This document shows positions 1 to 5,054 of a stretch of DNA of 5,054 bases, in pieces. The position numbers were made by a program, and so were the translations under genes. The stretch's first letter is position 1. Every line of letters begins with the position of its first letter. Location: NCBI GenBank assembly GCA_017556885.1, contig JAFYLV010000138.1, positions 1 through 5,054 on the forward strand. Direction: 5' to 3'. The notes below the pieces were generated by a model. The model saw nothing but the letters and a program-made list of their open reading frames with translations, ran no database searches and was not told the DNA's origin. This stretch comes from Clostridia bacterium. Lineage in GTDB: Bacteria; Bacillota; Clostridia; Oscillospirales; QAMX01.

Positions 1-374
1 AGTGTTCCAATACCTTTTCCCCAATATGTTTTTTCGCCAATTGACATATCAATTCTTCTTACATCAGTGTTCTCCGGATATAAAGCACTAATGTTAGGCA
101 GATTCATTTTTTGTAACCAACATTCTCCTATATTCTCGCCATTCACCTCAATCATAAAGCAAAGACTGTTTTGGGATATTCCTCCGTAAATTTGGCGAAC
201 CACCTCAGGAGAATAACTCTCAACATCTTCTCCTTCTGACCAATATAACACCTCTGCATCAGAGTTCCACTTATATAGGTATGGTAAATGCTCGTCAGAA
301 AGGGGATGGAGTATGATTTTATATGTATCATTTCCTCCGTATAATGTTATATCATGTGTTTTAATAATGCTCAT
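1..374 (-). CDS. GNAT family N-acetyltransferase, AAC(6')-like (3' end beyond window)
   Basis: This is the first 124 codons of an acetyl-CoA-dependent N-acetyltransferase. It continues past the left edge, so the C-terminus is unseen. The visible part carries the GNAT N-terminal half: an opening strand (YKIILHPLSDEHL, residues 18-30), an acidic loop with YWSEGEDVESY (44-54), the central strands FMIEVNGENIGECWLQKM (73-90), then RRIDMSIGEK (106-115) and YWGKGIGT (117-124). The last is the start of the acetyl-CoA pyrophosphate-binding loop (Q/RxxGxG/A). The order and the 'IG...YWGKGIGT' block resemble the aminoglycoside 6'-N-acetyltransferase-like branch of GNAT proteins, but the substrate cannot be read from this fragment. 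The ATG at 374 is preceded by GTGAGG with a short 4-nt spacer. GC content is about one third (41/120 in the first 120 bases), well below the neighbours at about 58%, which suggests horizontal origin. No resistance phenotype should be assumed. Confidence 0.85.
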   Translation of the reverse strand, partial: MSIIKTHDITLYGGNDTYKIILHPLSDEHLPYLYKWNSDAEVLYWSEGEDVESYSPEVVRQIYGGISQNSLCFMIEVNGENIGECWLQKMNLPNISALYPENTDVRRIDMSIGEKTYWGKGIGT

Positions 375-396
375 AATTCCTCACCATTATCCACAA

Positions 397-425
397 ATAG
401 TAAACCAACGTTTCGGTAAATGCAA
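397..425 (-). promoter_or_regulatory. candidate sigma-A promoter of the GNAT acetyltransferase
   Basis: On the minus strand a -35 box TTGCAT (425-420) and a -10 box TACTAT (402-397) are separated by exactly 17 bases. Transcription would start near 390 and give a leader of about 16 nt before the ATG at 374. The -10 matches the consensus at only four of six positions, so this is a moderate call. It would make the acetyltransferase gene independent of the MBL gene upstream. The rest of the 134-bp spacer (375-508) is AT-rich and I see no other gene in it. Confidence 0.45.
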
Positions 426-508
426 GTATATCTAATTGCTGAAACTTTTTATGCTCTGCATGGTTTGAAACGGTTTTATGAGCACTCGCCCTTTCCGCAG
501 AGGTTTTC

Positions 509-1354
509 CTATTCAAGTTCAAAGATCCGTTTCCCCTTATCGCAGGAGACCTGCAGGGCTGCTCCGTCCGTCACGGCGAAGATATCACCGTCAGCATAGG
601 TCGCATAGAGGAGCGTTTTTGCCTCCGTGAACATGATCCAGATGCGGCCGATACACCGGCGGCCCAGAGATACGCCGAGCCGGGGCCTGACGCAGTCGAA
701 AAAAGGCTGGCACATGGACGTATCGTTACCGTGGTGCGGAAGCTTCAGCAGTGTGCTTTGCAAGCGTTCCCCATACCGCTCAACAAGCTGCATTTCCATA
801 TTCATATGTACGTCTCCGGGAAACAGGACGGAAAATTTTCCGTAAGTCATACGGAAAACAACAGAATTGTTGTTGAGACACTCACCGTGTACAGAGCGAT
901 CCGCTGCGGGATCGGCGGCGGGCGCGTCGGCCGTCGGATGCAAAACCTCGATCTCCGTTCCGCCAAGATCATACTGCTCGCCTGCGCGGACGACACGGAC
1001 CGGAATTCCGCACTTTTCTGCCGTCGCAAGCGCCACGGAGGAATAGGACAGGTTGTGCATGTCGCAGCCCGACCAGATCAGCTCCCCCACGGGCATGACA
1101 TCCGCGACTGCAGCAAAGCCGTCGCCGTGATCCGCATGGGGATGGGAGAGAATGAAACGGTCCAACCGCTTCACGCCCATACCCAGCAGCTTTTCCGCGA
1201 TGCGGGGACCGGAGATGCAGGTACCCGCGTCCAGCAGCGCATTTGTTCCGTCGGGAAGCTCGATAAAGGTACTGTCTCCGTGCAGATAGATGTCTCCGTT
1301 ATTGCCGCCGACAAACGGAACGTTGTTGATAAAAAGCAGTTTGAGTTCTTTCAT
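509..1354 (-). CDS. MBL-fold metallo-hydrolase, ComEC/Rec2 MBL-domain-like
   Basis: This is a predicted soluble metal-dependent hydrolase of the metallo-beta-lactamase superfamily, 281 residues from the chosen start. The N-terminal strand NNGDIYLHGDSTFIEL and ALLDAG resemble the 'GDa.li....LiDaG' opening of the ComEC MBL domain. The metal-binding HxHxDH motif is seen as SHPHADHGDG (residues 70-79; H71, H73, D75, H76). Later ligands appear as FPGDV (D181) and LPHHGN (H207, H208). There is no transmembrane DNA-channel part and no signal peptide, so it is a stand-alone MBL domain, probably cytoplasmic, of unknown substrate. An in-frame ATG at 1375 would add seven residues, but 1354 has GGAAGG 8 nt upstream and gives a start like that of relatives. 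Residues 228-243 look out of frame relative to the family (see findings), so the allele may be altered near its C-terminus. The gene follows the tsf terminator with no visible promoter of its own. The stop is TAG. Confidence 0.87.
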   Translation of the reverse strand: MKELKLLFINNVPFVGGNNGDIYLHGDSTFIELPDGTNALLDAGTCISGPRIAEKLLGMGVKRLDRFILSHPHADHGDGFAAVADVMPVGELIWSGCDMHNLSYSSVALATAEKCGIPVRVVRAGEQYDLGGTEIEVLHPTADAPAADPAADRSVHGECLNNNSVVFRMTYGKFSVLFPGDVHMNMEMQLVERYGERLQSTLLKLPHHGNDTSMCQPFFDCVRPRLGVSLGRRCIGRIWIMFTEAKTLLYATYADGDIFAVTDGAALQVSCDKGKRIFELE

Positions 1355-1362
1355 TTTCAAAG

Positions 1363-1368
1363 CCTTCC
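1363..1368 (-). promoter_or_regulatory. ribosome binding site deciding the MBL gene start
   Basis: GGAAGG on the minus strand lies 8 nt before the ATG at 1354. The alternative ATG at 1375 has no Shine-Dalgarno sequence nearby; its upstream G-run belongs to the terminator stem. This favours the shorter protein. Confidence 0.6.
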
Positions 1369-1378
1369 GTATCATTTG

Positions 1379-1415
1379 AAAGAAACATCCCCCGAACGGA
1401 TCCGTTCGGGGGATG
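1379..1415 (-). terminator. intrinsic terminator of the rpsB-tsf operon
   Basis: A perfect 30-base palindrome spans 1386-1415, with arms CATCCCCCGAACG and CGTTCGGGGGATG around a GATC loop (13-bp stem). Read on the minus strand it begins 11 nt after the tsf stop and is followed by TTTCTTT, a workable though interrupted U-tract. On the plus strand the bases after the stem are AAAGG, so it is directional for tsf. The next minus-strand gene begins only 25 nt past the T-tract. Confidence 0.88.
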
Positions 1416-1426
1416 AAAGGTTTTGC

Positions 1427-2365
1427 TTACTTCTGGGTCATTGCGGCGACCTCGGCAGCGAGGTCATCCTTCTTCTTCTCAATGCCCTCGCCCTTCTCAT
1501 AGCGGACGAAGTTCTTGAGCTCGATCTTGCCGCCGACCTTGGCGGAAACGTTCTGCAGCATCTTGGCGACGGTGATCTCGTCGTCCTTGACGAACTTCTG
1601 CTGCAGCAGGCAAACTTCCTCATAGAACTTGTTGAGGCGACCGGCAATCATCTTCTCGATAACAGCCTCGGGCTTGGGCTTTGCAGCCTTCGCATTCTCC
1701 TCACGAGCCTTGTTGAGCTGGATCTCCTTCTCCTCGGCGAGAACAGCCTCGGGGATGCAATCGGAGCTGACATACTGGGGAGCAACAGCAGCAACCTGCA
1801 TGCACAGGTCATGGGAAGCTTCCTTGAAGTCCTCGTTGCAGGAGCAAACGCCCTCGAGCTCGAACTGAGCGATGACACCGACCTTACCACCCATGTGGAT
1901 GTAGGTCTCGATGGTGCCGCCGGTCAGGCGGGCAAAGCGGCGGATCTGGATGTTCTCACCGATGGTGAGGACCATCTCGTTGAGCATGGCCGCAACATCC
2001 AGCTCGGAGCCGGGATAGGTGAGAGCCTTCAGAGCATCGACATCGGCAGGATCGTTCTCGAGAACGAGCTTGGCAATGTTCTCAGCGAAGACAACGAACT
2101 TCTCGTTCTTAGCAACGAAGTCGGTCTCGGAGTTGACCTCGACGATGGCGGCAGCGGACTTGTCCTCAGAGACAGCGGTCACGACCATACCCTCGGCGGC
2201 GATGCGGGTGGCCTTCTTGGCAGCGGCGGCGAGGCCCTTCTCACGAAGGAACTTGATAGCGCCGTCCATATCGCCGTCGGAAGCAGTGAGGGCCTTCTTG
2301 CAGTCCATCATGCCGGCGCCGGTCATTTCACGAAGATTCTTAACATCAGCAGCGGAAAAAGCCAT
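1427..2365 (-). CDS. tsf: translation elongation factor Ts (EF-Ts)
   Basis: EF-Ts is the nucleotide exchange factor that releases GDP from EF-Tu so that EF-Tu can rebind GTP during elongation, in the cytoplasm. The 312-residue protein opens with the UBA-like EF-Tu-binding domain (residues 1-55, with VKNLREMTGAGMMDCKKAL at 8-26). It contains the EF-Ts signature TDFVAKNEKF (81-90), the core strands YIHMGGKVGVIAQFE (155-169) and QVAAVAPQYVS (190-200), and the C-terminal block VIEKMIAGRLNKFYEE followed by LLQQKFVKDD (235-262). These are full-length family features with no lesion visible. The ATG at 2365 has GAGAGGAG 8 nt upstream. It lies 46 bp after rpsB with no terminator or promoter between them, so the two are one operon, and an intrinsic terminator follows the stop. 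The pyrH-frr genes that often come next are replaced by an MBL-fold gene. Confidence 0.98.
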   Translation of the reverse strand: MAFSAADVKNLREMTGAGMMDCKKALTASDGDMDGAIKFLREKGLAAAAKKATRIAAEGMVVTAVSEDKSAAAIVEVNSETDFVAKNEKFVVFAENIAKLVLENDPADVDALKALTYPGSELDVAAMLNEMVLTIGENIQIRRFARLTGGTIETYIHMGGKVGVIAQFELEGVCSCNEDFKEASHDLCMQVAAVAPQYVSSDCIPEAVLAEEKEIQLNKAREENAKAAKPKPEAVIEKMIAGRLNKFYEEVCLLQQKFVKDDEITVAKMLQNVSAKVGGKIELKNFVRYEKGEGIEKKKDDLAAEVAAMTQK

Positions 2366-2411
2366 GATTAGTTTCTCCTCTCAAATATTTAAAACGGTTA
2401 CGGTCTGACGA

Positions 2412-3140
2412 TTACTCGGCGTCAGCAGCGACTTCCTCGGCAGCCTCTTCGGTCTGCTCGCCCTGCTTGCCCTCGAGGATGGCGTTGGCCATGGTCTGGG
2501 ACAGGAGCTTGATGGCGCGGATAGCGTCGTCATTGCCGGGGATGGGGAAGTCGATCTCATCGGGATCGCAGTTGGTGTCGACGATAGCGACGATGGGAAT
2601 ACCGAGCTTGCGGGCCTCGGCAATAGCGATGCGCTCCTTCTTGGGGTCAACGATGAAGAGAGCACCGGGCAGCTTGCGCATCTCGCGGATACCGCCGAGA
2701 TACTTCTCGAGCTTCTCGCCTTCGCCCTTGAGCTTCGCAACTTCCTTCTTGGGAAGCATATCGAAGACACCCTCGGTCTCCATCTTGTCCAGCTGGTTGA
2801 GACGGTCGATACGGGCGCGGATGGTCTTGAAGTTGGTCATCATACCGCCGAGCCAGCGGGCGTTGACATAGTACATGCCGGCGCGCTCAGCCTCCTCGCG
2901 GATAGCATCGGAAGCCTGCTTCTTGGTACCGACGAAGAGAATGGAGTCGCCGTTAGCCGCGACATCGCGGATAAACATGTAGGCTTCTTCCAGCTTCTTG
3001 ACGGTCTTCTGCAGGTCGATGATGTAGATGCCGTTTCTCTCGGTGAAGATGTACTTAGCCATCTTCGGGTTCCAGCGGCGGGTCTGGTGACCAAAGTGGA
3101 CACCGGCCTCGAGCAGCTGCTTCATGGATACGATAGACAT
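2412..3140 (-). CDS. rpsB: 30S ribosomal protein S2
   Basis: S2 is a protein of the 30S subunit that joins late in assembly near the neck and helps hold S1 or S1-like proteins and mRNA. The 242-residue sequence is full length and shows the family blocks MKQLLEAGVHFGHQTRRWNP (6-25), ILFVGTKKQA (67-76), YYVNARWLGGMMTNF (90-104), LPGALFIVDP (157-166), IPIVAIVDTNCDPD (181-194) and PGNDDAIRAIKLL (201-213). The tail is acidic (EQTEEAAEEVAADAE), which is usual for S2. The start at 3140 is supported by AAAGGAGGA with a 9-nt spacer (3149-3157 complement). It is the first gene of the rpsB-tsf operon, with a promoter about 107 nt upstream and a leader that can fold. S2 autoregulation through its leader is known in other bacteria and is possible here. 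Confidence 0.98.
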   Translation of the reverse strand: MSIVSMKQLLEAGVHFGHQTRRWNPKMAKYIFTERNGIYIIDLQKTVKKLEEAYMFIRDVAANGDSILFVGTKKQASDAIREEAERAGMYYVNARWLGGMMTNFKTIRARIDRLNQLDKMETEGVFDMLPKKEVAKLKGEGEKLEKYLGGIREMRKLPGALFIVDPKKERIAIAEARKLGIPIVAIVDTNCDPDEIDFPIPGNDDAIRAIKLLSQTMANAILEGKQGEQTEEAAEEVAADAE

Positions 3141-3169
3141 TTGCGTATTCCTCCTTTAATTTTACCCTC

Positions 3170-3229
3170 CACATTTCCTGTATTTCAGGCGGTGTTCCCG
3201 GTTGGGGCAGGAGTGCCTGCGGAAATGTG
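3170..3229 (-). promoter_or_regulatory. structured 5' leader of rpsB (candidate S2 autoregulatory RNA)
   Basis: In the predicted rpsB transcript leader (about 3240 to 3141), CACATTTCC (3229-3221) is exactly complementary to GGAAATGTG (3178-3170), a 9-bp closing stem. Inside it GCAGG CACT CCTGC (3220-3207) forms a 5-bp hairpin. Alternative pairings exist: CAGGC with GCCTG, and CCTG AAATA CAGG (3189-3177), which uses bases of the closing stem. No T-tract follows, so any control is more likely at translation or RNA stability than by termination. Ribosomal-protein leaders often bind their own product; that role here is inference. It is not recognised as a named leader family. Confidence 0.45.
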
Positions 3230-3246
3230 TGCGTAATCGGTTATGT

Positions 3247-3275
3247 ATTTTACCACAAACAGGCATATTTTGCAA
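3247..3275 (-). promoter_or_regulatory. sigma-A promoter of rpsB-tsf
   Basis: The minus strand has -35 TTGCAA (3275-3270), a 17-bp spacer, and -10 TAAAAT (3252-3247) preceded by TGG, an extended -10. A start near 3240 gives a leader of about 100 nt. It lies in the AT-rich gap between the HAD gene stop and rpsB. Two copies of an 11-bp A-rich repeat sit just upstream of the -35 box, in the position of an UP element. Confidence 0.78.
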
Positions 3276-3281
3276 GGGGTT

Positions 3282-3305
3282 TTGCGCATTTTTCTTGCGC
3301 ATTTT
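3282..3305. repeat. 11-bp direct repeat pair upstream of the rpsB promoter
   Basis: TTGCGCATTTT occurs at 3282-3292 and again at 3295-3305, separated by CT (13-bp period). On the rpsB coding strand each copy reads AAAATGCGCAA. The pair ends 7 bp upstream of the -35 box. It could be an UP-like element or a protein-binding site, or it could be chance. Confidence 0.6.
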
Positions 3306-3320
3306 CCACATAAAGCAGAA

Positions 3321-4622
3321 TTACAGCAGGCTCTCATCTCCCAAAAATGCCGAAAGCTCTGCTACGGTGTCAAAAACCAACTGTGCACCGGCGGCAAAGA
3401 TCTCCTCGCGGCTGCGATAGCCCCAGGAAACGCCCAAGGGGCGCATACCCGCATTCAGACCGGTTTTGATATCCACGTCGGAGTCGCCGATGTAGCAGCA
3501 CCGCTCCGCCGCCGCACCCATATCTGCCGCCGCGGCAAGGGCTCCCGCAGGCGAGGGCTTGGGGGCGCATCCGTCCCGCAGGCCGGACACGTGGGTAAAA
3601 CGGCCGGGATAGAACGTATCCGCGATGCGCAGCACCAAATGGTGGCTCTTGTTGGACTGGACGGACACGGGGATCCCCCCTGCCGTCAGATACTCCAGAA
3701 GCTCGGGGATTCCGGCATAGGGCTTCGTGCGGTCGGTGAGATGTGCGGAATAGAACCCTCTGTAGCGACCGACGACCTCATCGAGATAGGCCTCATCCTC
3801 TCCTGCGCCGGGAATCAGTGTCTTCAGGAGATTCCGTACGCCGTGGCATATGGCATCCGTCACCTCGCGGAGCGTGCATTCCGGGTGTCCGTAGAATGCA
3901 CGGGTAGCATTGACCGCTCCGGCGATATCCGGCAGAGTATCGAGAATGGTTCCGTCCATATCGAAAACACAGCCCGCAGGCATACCGCCCGTCAGCTCCC
4001 GCAGGAGGGCAAAAAGCGAGGTATATACCGGGCAGCCCGCCGCCGCAAGGCGCTTTTCATCGTGGTGTCCCCGGGCGACGAGCATGCAGTCGCAACTAAG
4101 CACCTCGGCGATCTCCGCATCGTGAAGAGTGTCGCCGATCATGAGAAGATTTTTCGGATCGAGTCCGCTCTCCCGGATCCAGTCCTTCGCGAGCTCCGTC
4201 TTTCCCCGGGCATAGATGTTGTCCTGCCCGAGTACGGCATCAAATTTATCGGAAATGCCAAGCTTTTCCATCTGACGGCCAAGGGTATCGGTATCCGAGG
4301 CGGTGAGAATGATCTGCTTGCGGCCGCTTGCCATGAAATAATCCAGCGCACAGCGGGCACCGGGTGTCAAACCGCAGGAGAGGGATGCCGGGATGTACAT
4401 ATCCATGAATTCCTGTGCAAGCACAGGGTAAGGATCTTTTGCAAAGTCAAATCCTGCCGCCGCGTAATAGGTTTCGACCGGGAAGCCAAAAACCTCGTAA
4501 TACCGCTCTTTGGATAGCGGCGCACACCCCCGGCTTTCCAGCAGGCGGTTGACCGTTTTATTGCAGAGGTCACGGTCGTCAAGAAGGGTCCCGTTCCAGT
4601 CCCAGATGATGTGGGAATACAT
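3321..4622 (-). CDS. tandem HAD hydrolase: two fused HAD phosphatase domains
   Basis: This is a 433-residue protein made of two full HAD-superfamily domains, each probably removing phosphate from a small metabolite through an aspartyl-phosphate intermediate. Domain 1 (about 1-212) has motif I DWNGT (D8, N10), motif II IILTAS (T107), a Lys in GKTELAK (K141) and motif IV IGDTLHD (D164, D168). Domain 2 (about 214-433) has motif I FDMDGT (D221, D223), motif II VSVQSN (S323), motif III PKPSP (K355) and motif IV YIGDSDVD (D380, D384). It looks like a phosphoglycolate phosphatase/PpaX-type enzyme. In domain 1 the usual second Asp of motif I is Asn, so the two sites may differ in activity. The frame is open throughout, and domain 2 begins directly at Met214 (codon 3983-3981), as if two genes were joined. 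The start at 4622 has GAAAGGA about 11 nt upstream. There is no signal peptide, so it is cytoplasmic. The gene lies upstream of rpsB on the same strand with no clear terminator between them. Confidence 0.9.
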   Translation of the reverse strand: MYSHIIWDWNGTLLDDRDLCNKTVNRLLESRGCAPLSKERYYEVFGFPVETYYAAAGFDFAKDPYPVLAQEFMDMYIPASLSCGLTPGARCALDYFMASGRKQIILTASDTDTLGRQMEKLGISDKFDAVLGQDNIYARGKTELAKDWIRESGLDPKNLLMIGDTLHDAEIAEVLSCDCMLVARGHHDEKRLAAAGCPVYTSLFALLRELTGGMPAGCVFDMDGTILDTLPDIAGAVNATRAFYGHPECTLREVTDAICHGVRNLLKTLIPGAGEDEAYLDEVVGRYRGFYSAHLTDRTKPYAGIPELLEYLTAGGIPVSVQSNKSHHLVLRIADTFYPGRFTHVSGLRDGCAPKPSPAGALAAAADMGAAAERCCYIGDSDVDIKTGLNAGMRPLGVSWGYRSREEIFAAGAQLVFDTVAELSAFLGDESLL

Positions 4623-4656
4623 ATTTCAATAATTCCTTTCGGTAATTTTCCTTTAT

Positions 4657-4685
4657 ATTTTACACCCAAATTCCGCCGCCGTCCA
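4657..4685 (-). promoter_or_regulatory. candidate promoter of the tandem HAD gene
   Basis: On the minus strand TGGACG (4685-4680) and TAAAAT (4662-4657) are 17 bp apart. Transcription would begin near 4650 and give a leader of about 28 nt carrying the GAAAGGA ribosome binding site. The -35 box matches at four of six positions. It is back to back with the stronger rightward promoter, with 20 bp between the two -35 boxes. Confidence 0.5.
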
Positions 4686-4705
4686 TATCCTCCCGCCTTT
4701 TTTGT

Positions 4706-4734
4706 TTGACGGACGTGTAAAAATAGCATATAAT
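4706..4734 (+). promoter_or_regulatory. sigma-A promoter of the ABC-F gene
   Basis: TTGACG (4706-4711), a 17-bp spacer and a perfect TATAAT (4729-4734) form a near-consensus promoter. The start would be near 4741, giving a short 29-nt leader with GGGAG 8 nt before the ATG at 4770. The leader is too short for an attenuator or uORF of the sort found before some antibiotic-inducible ABC-F genes, so strong constitutive expression is likely. Confidence 0.85.
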
Positions 4735-4769
4735 ATACCCATCTTGTGTTTTTGAAGGGAGCCCCATCC

Positions 4770-5054
4770 ATGGCGGATATCTCCGTAACCGATATCGGGA
4801 AGGCGTTTGGCGAAAATGTCATTCTTGAACATATTTCTTTTGAGATCCAGCCGGGACAGCACGTGGGCCTTGTGGGTGCCAACGGCACCGGCAAGACCTC
4901 TCTGTTCCGTATGCTCTCCGGTGAGTGGGAACCCGACGGAGGCAGCATCCACATCGGCCGCGGACGCCGGATCGGACTTCTTGCCCAGCTGCCTCGCTTC
5001 TCCCCCGGCGCCACGGTGGAGGATGTGCTGCGCGGTGCTTTCGCTGAGCGCGAG
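4770..5054 (+). CDS. ABC-F family ATPase, N-terminal part (3' end beyond window)
   Basis: These are the first 95 codons of an ATP-binding cassette protein, open to the window end. Residues 1-30 form the opening sheet (ISVTDIGKAFGENVILEHIS, with F13 in the adenine-stacking position). The Walker A motif is GANGTGKTS (36-44), then LSGEWEPDGGSIHIG (49-63) and a Q-loop at LLAQ (Q73). The start of the protein directly at an ATPase domain, 'RGRRIGLLAQ' and the following 'TVEDVL' resemble ABC-F proteins (Uup/EttA/YdiF type). These have two ATPase domains and no membrane part and act on the ribosome rather than in transport. The second domain, the linker and the signature motif lie outside the window, so the subfamily is undecided and an ordinary transporter ATPase is not fully excluded. 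The ATG has GGGAG 8 nt upstream and a near-consensus promoter. It is divergent from the HAD gene. Confidence 0.88.
   Translation, partial: MADISVTDIGKAFGENVILEHISFEIQPGQHVGLVGANGTGKTSLFRMLSGEWEPDGGSIHIGRGRRIGLLAQLPRFSPGATVEDVLRGAFAERE

Noticed and set aside
454..502. CTCTGC/GCAGAG pairing as terminator after the MBL gene
   Set aside because: A 6-bp stem with a 37-nt loop, followed by an A-rich rather than T-rich run in the direction of transcription.
1629..1890. Short overlapping frames inside tsf on both strands
   Set aside because: Serine/arginine-rich out-of-frame translations of the tsf coding sequence without start signals.
731..2371. Very long plus-strand open frame (546 codons) opposite tsf and the MBL gene
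   Set aside because: It runs antisense through two clear protein families and across the terminator palindrome. Its Leu/Asp/Gly-rich, repetitive sequence is what reversed GC-biased codons produce, and it shows no family motifs.
3284..3300. GCGCA...TGCGC hairpin as terminator of the HAD gene
   Set aside because: The stem has only 5 bp with a 7-nt loop and is followed by AAAACCCC on the minus strand, so there is no U-tract. It is better described as part of the direct repeat.
3243..4517. Long plus-strand open frame opposite the tandem HAD gene
   Set aside because: It is antisense to a gene with eight recognisable catalytic motifs and itself has no recognisable domain. It would begin inside the rpsB promoter region without a ribosome binding site.
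4367..5014. Minus-strand open frames opposite the ABC-F gene and overlapping the HAD gene start
   Set aside because: They overlap the Walker A-encoding sequence and the near-consensus rightward promoter, and the encoded protein is composition-biased with no known motif.
1..5054. CRISPR array, tRNA, rRNA or insertion sequence
   Set aside because: On reading both strands I found no regularly spaced repeats, no tRNA-like cloverleaf with a T-loop GTTCRA context, no rRNA sequence and no transposase-like protein.

Overview
The window reads as a stretch of Clostridia (Bacillota) chromosome. I favour a gut Oscillospiraceae/Ruminococcaceae-type organism. The support is the rpsB-tsf pair with strong AGGAGG-type ribosome binding sites, sigma-A promoters with 17-bp spacers, protein sequences of Firmicutes character and a core base composition near 58% GC (35/60 counted by hand at 1441-1500). 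The family-level guess is inference.

Layout. (1) 1-374, minus: 5' part of an AT-rich GNAT acetyltransferase of the aminoglycoside 6'-N-acetyltransferase-like type, cut by the window edge and with its own plausible promoter. (2) 375-508: AT-rich spacer holding that promoter. (3) 509-1354, minus: metallo-beta-lactamase-fold hydrolase related to the soluble MBL domain of ComEC, with signs of two compensating frameshifts near its C-terminus. (4) 1379-1415: strong intrinsic terminator directly after tsf. (5) 1427-2365 and 2412-3140, minus: tsf (EF-Ts) and rpsB (ribosomal protein S2), a two-gene translation operon. (6) 3141-3320: rpsB promoter and a roughly 100-nt leader that can fold into competing structures. 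(7) 3321-4622, minus: a 433-residue protein made of two complete HAD phosphatase domains in tandem, whose catalytic motifs differ. (8) 4623-4769: divergent intergenic region with a near-consensus promoter to the right and a weaker one to the left. (9) 4770-5054, plus: N-terminal 95 residues of an ABC-F type ATPase, cut by the window end.

How the genes relate. rpsB and tsf make core translation components, and the ABC-F protein probably also acts on the ribosome. The tandem HAD protein is probably a metabolite or housekeeping phosphatase. The MBL gene lies on the same strand as tsf just beyond its terminator with no visible promoter, so it probably depends on read-through. The pyrH-frr genes that commonly follow rpsB-tsf are absent here. 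The GC drop left of about position 480 suggests that the acetyltransferase gene was acquired separately.

I see no clear sign of a new multi-gene system. The points most worth a second look are the tandem HAD fusion with an Asp-to-Asn change in one active site, the frame-scrambled segment in the MBL protein, and the structured rpsB leader.
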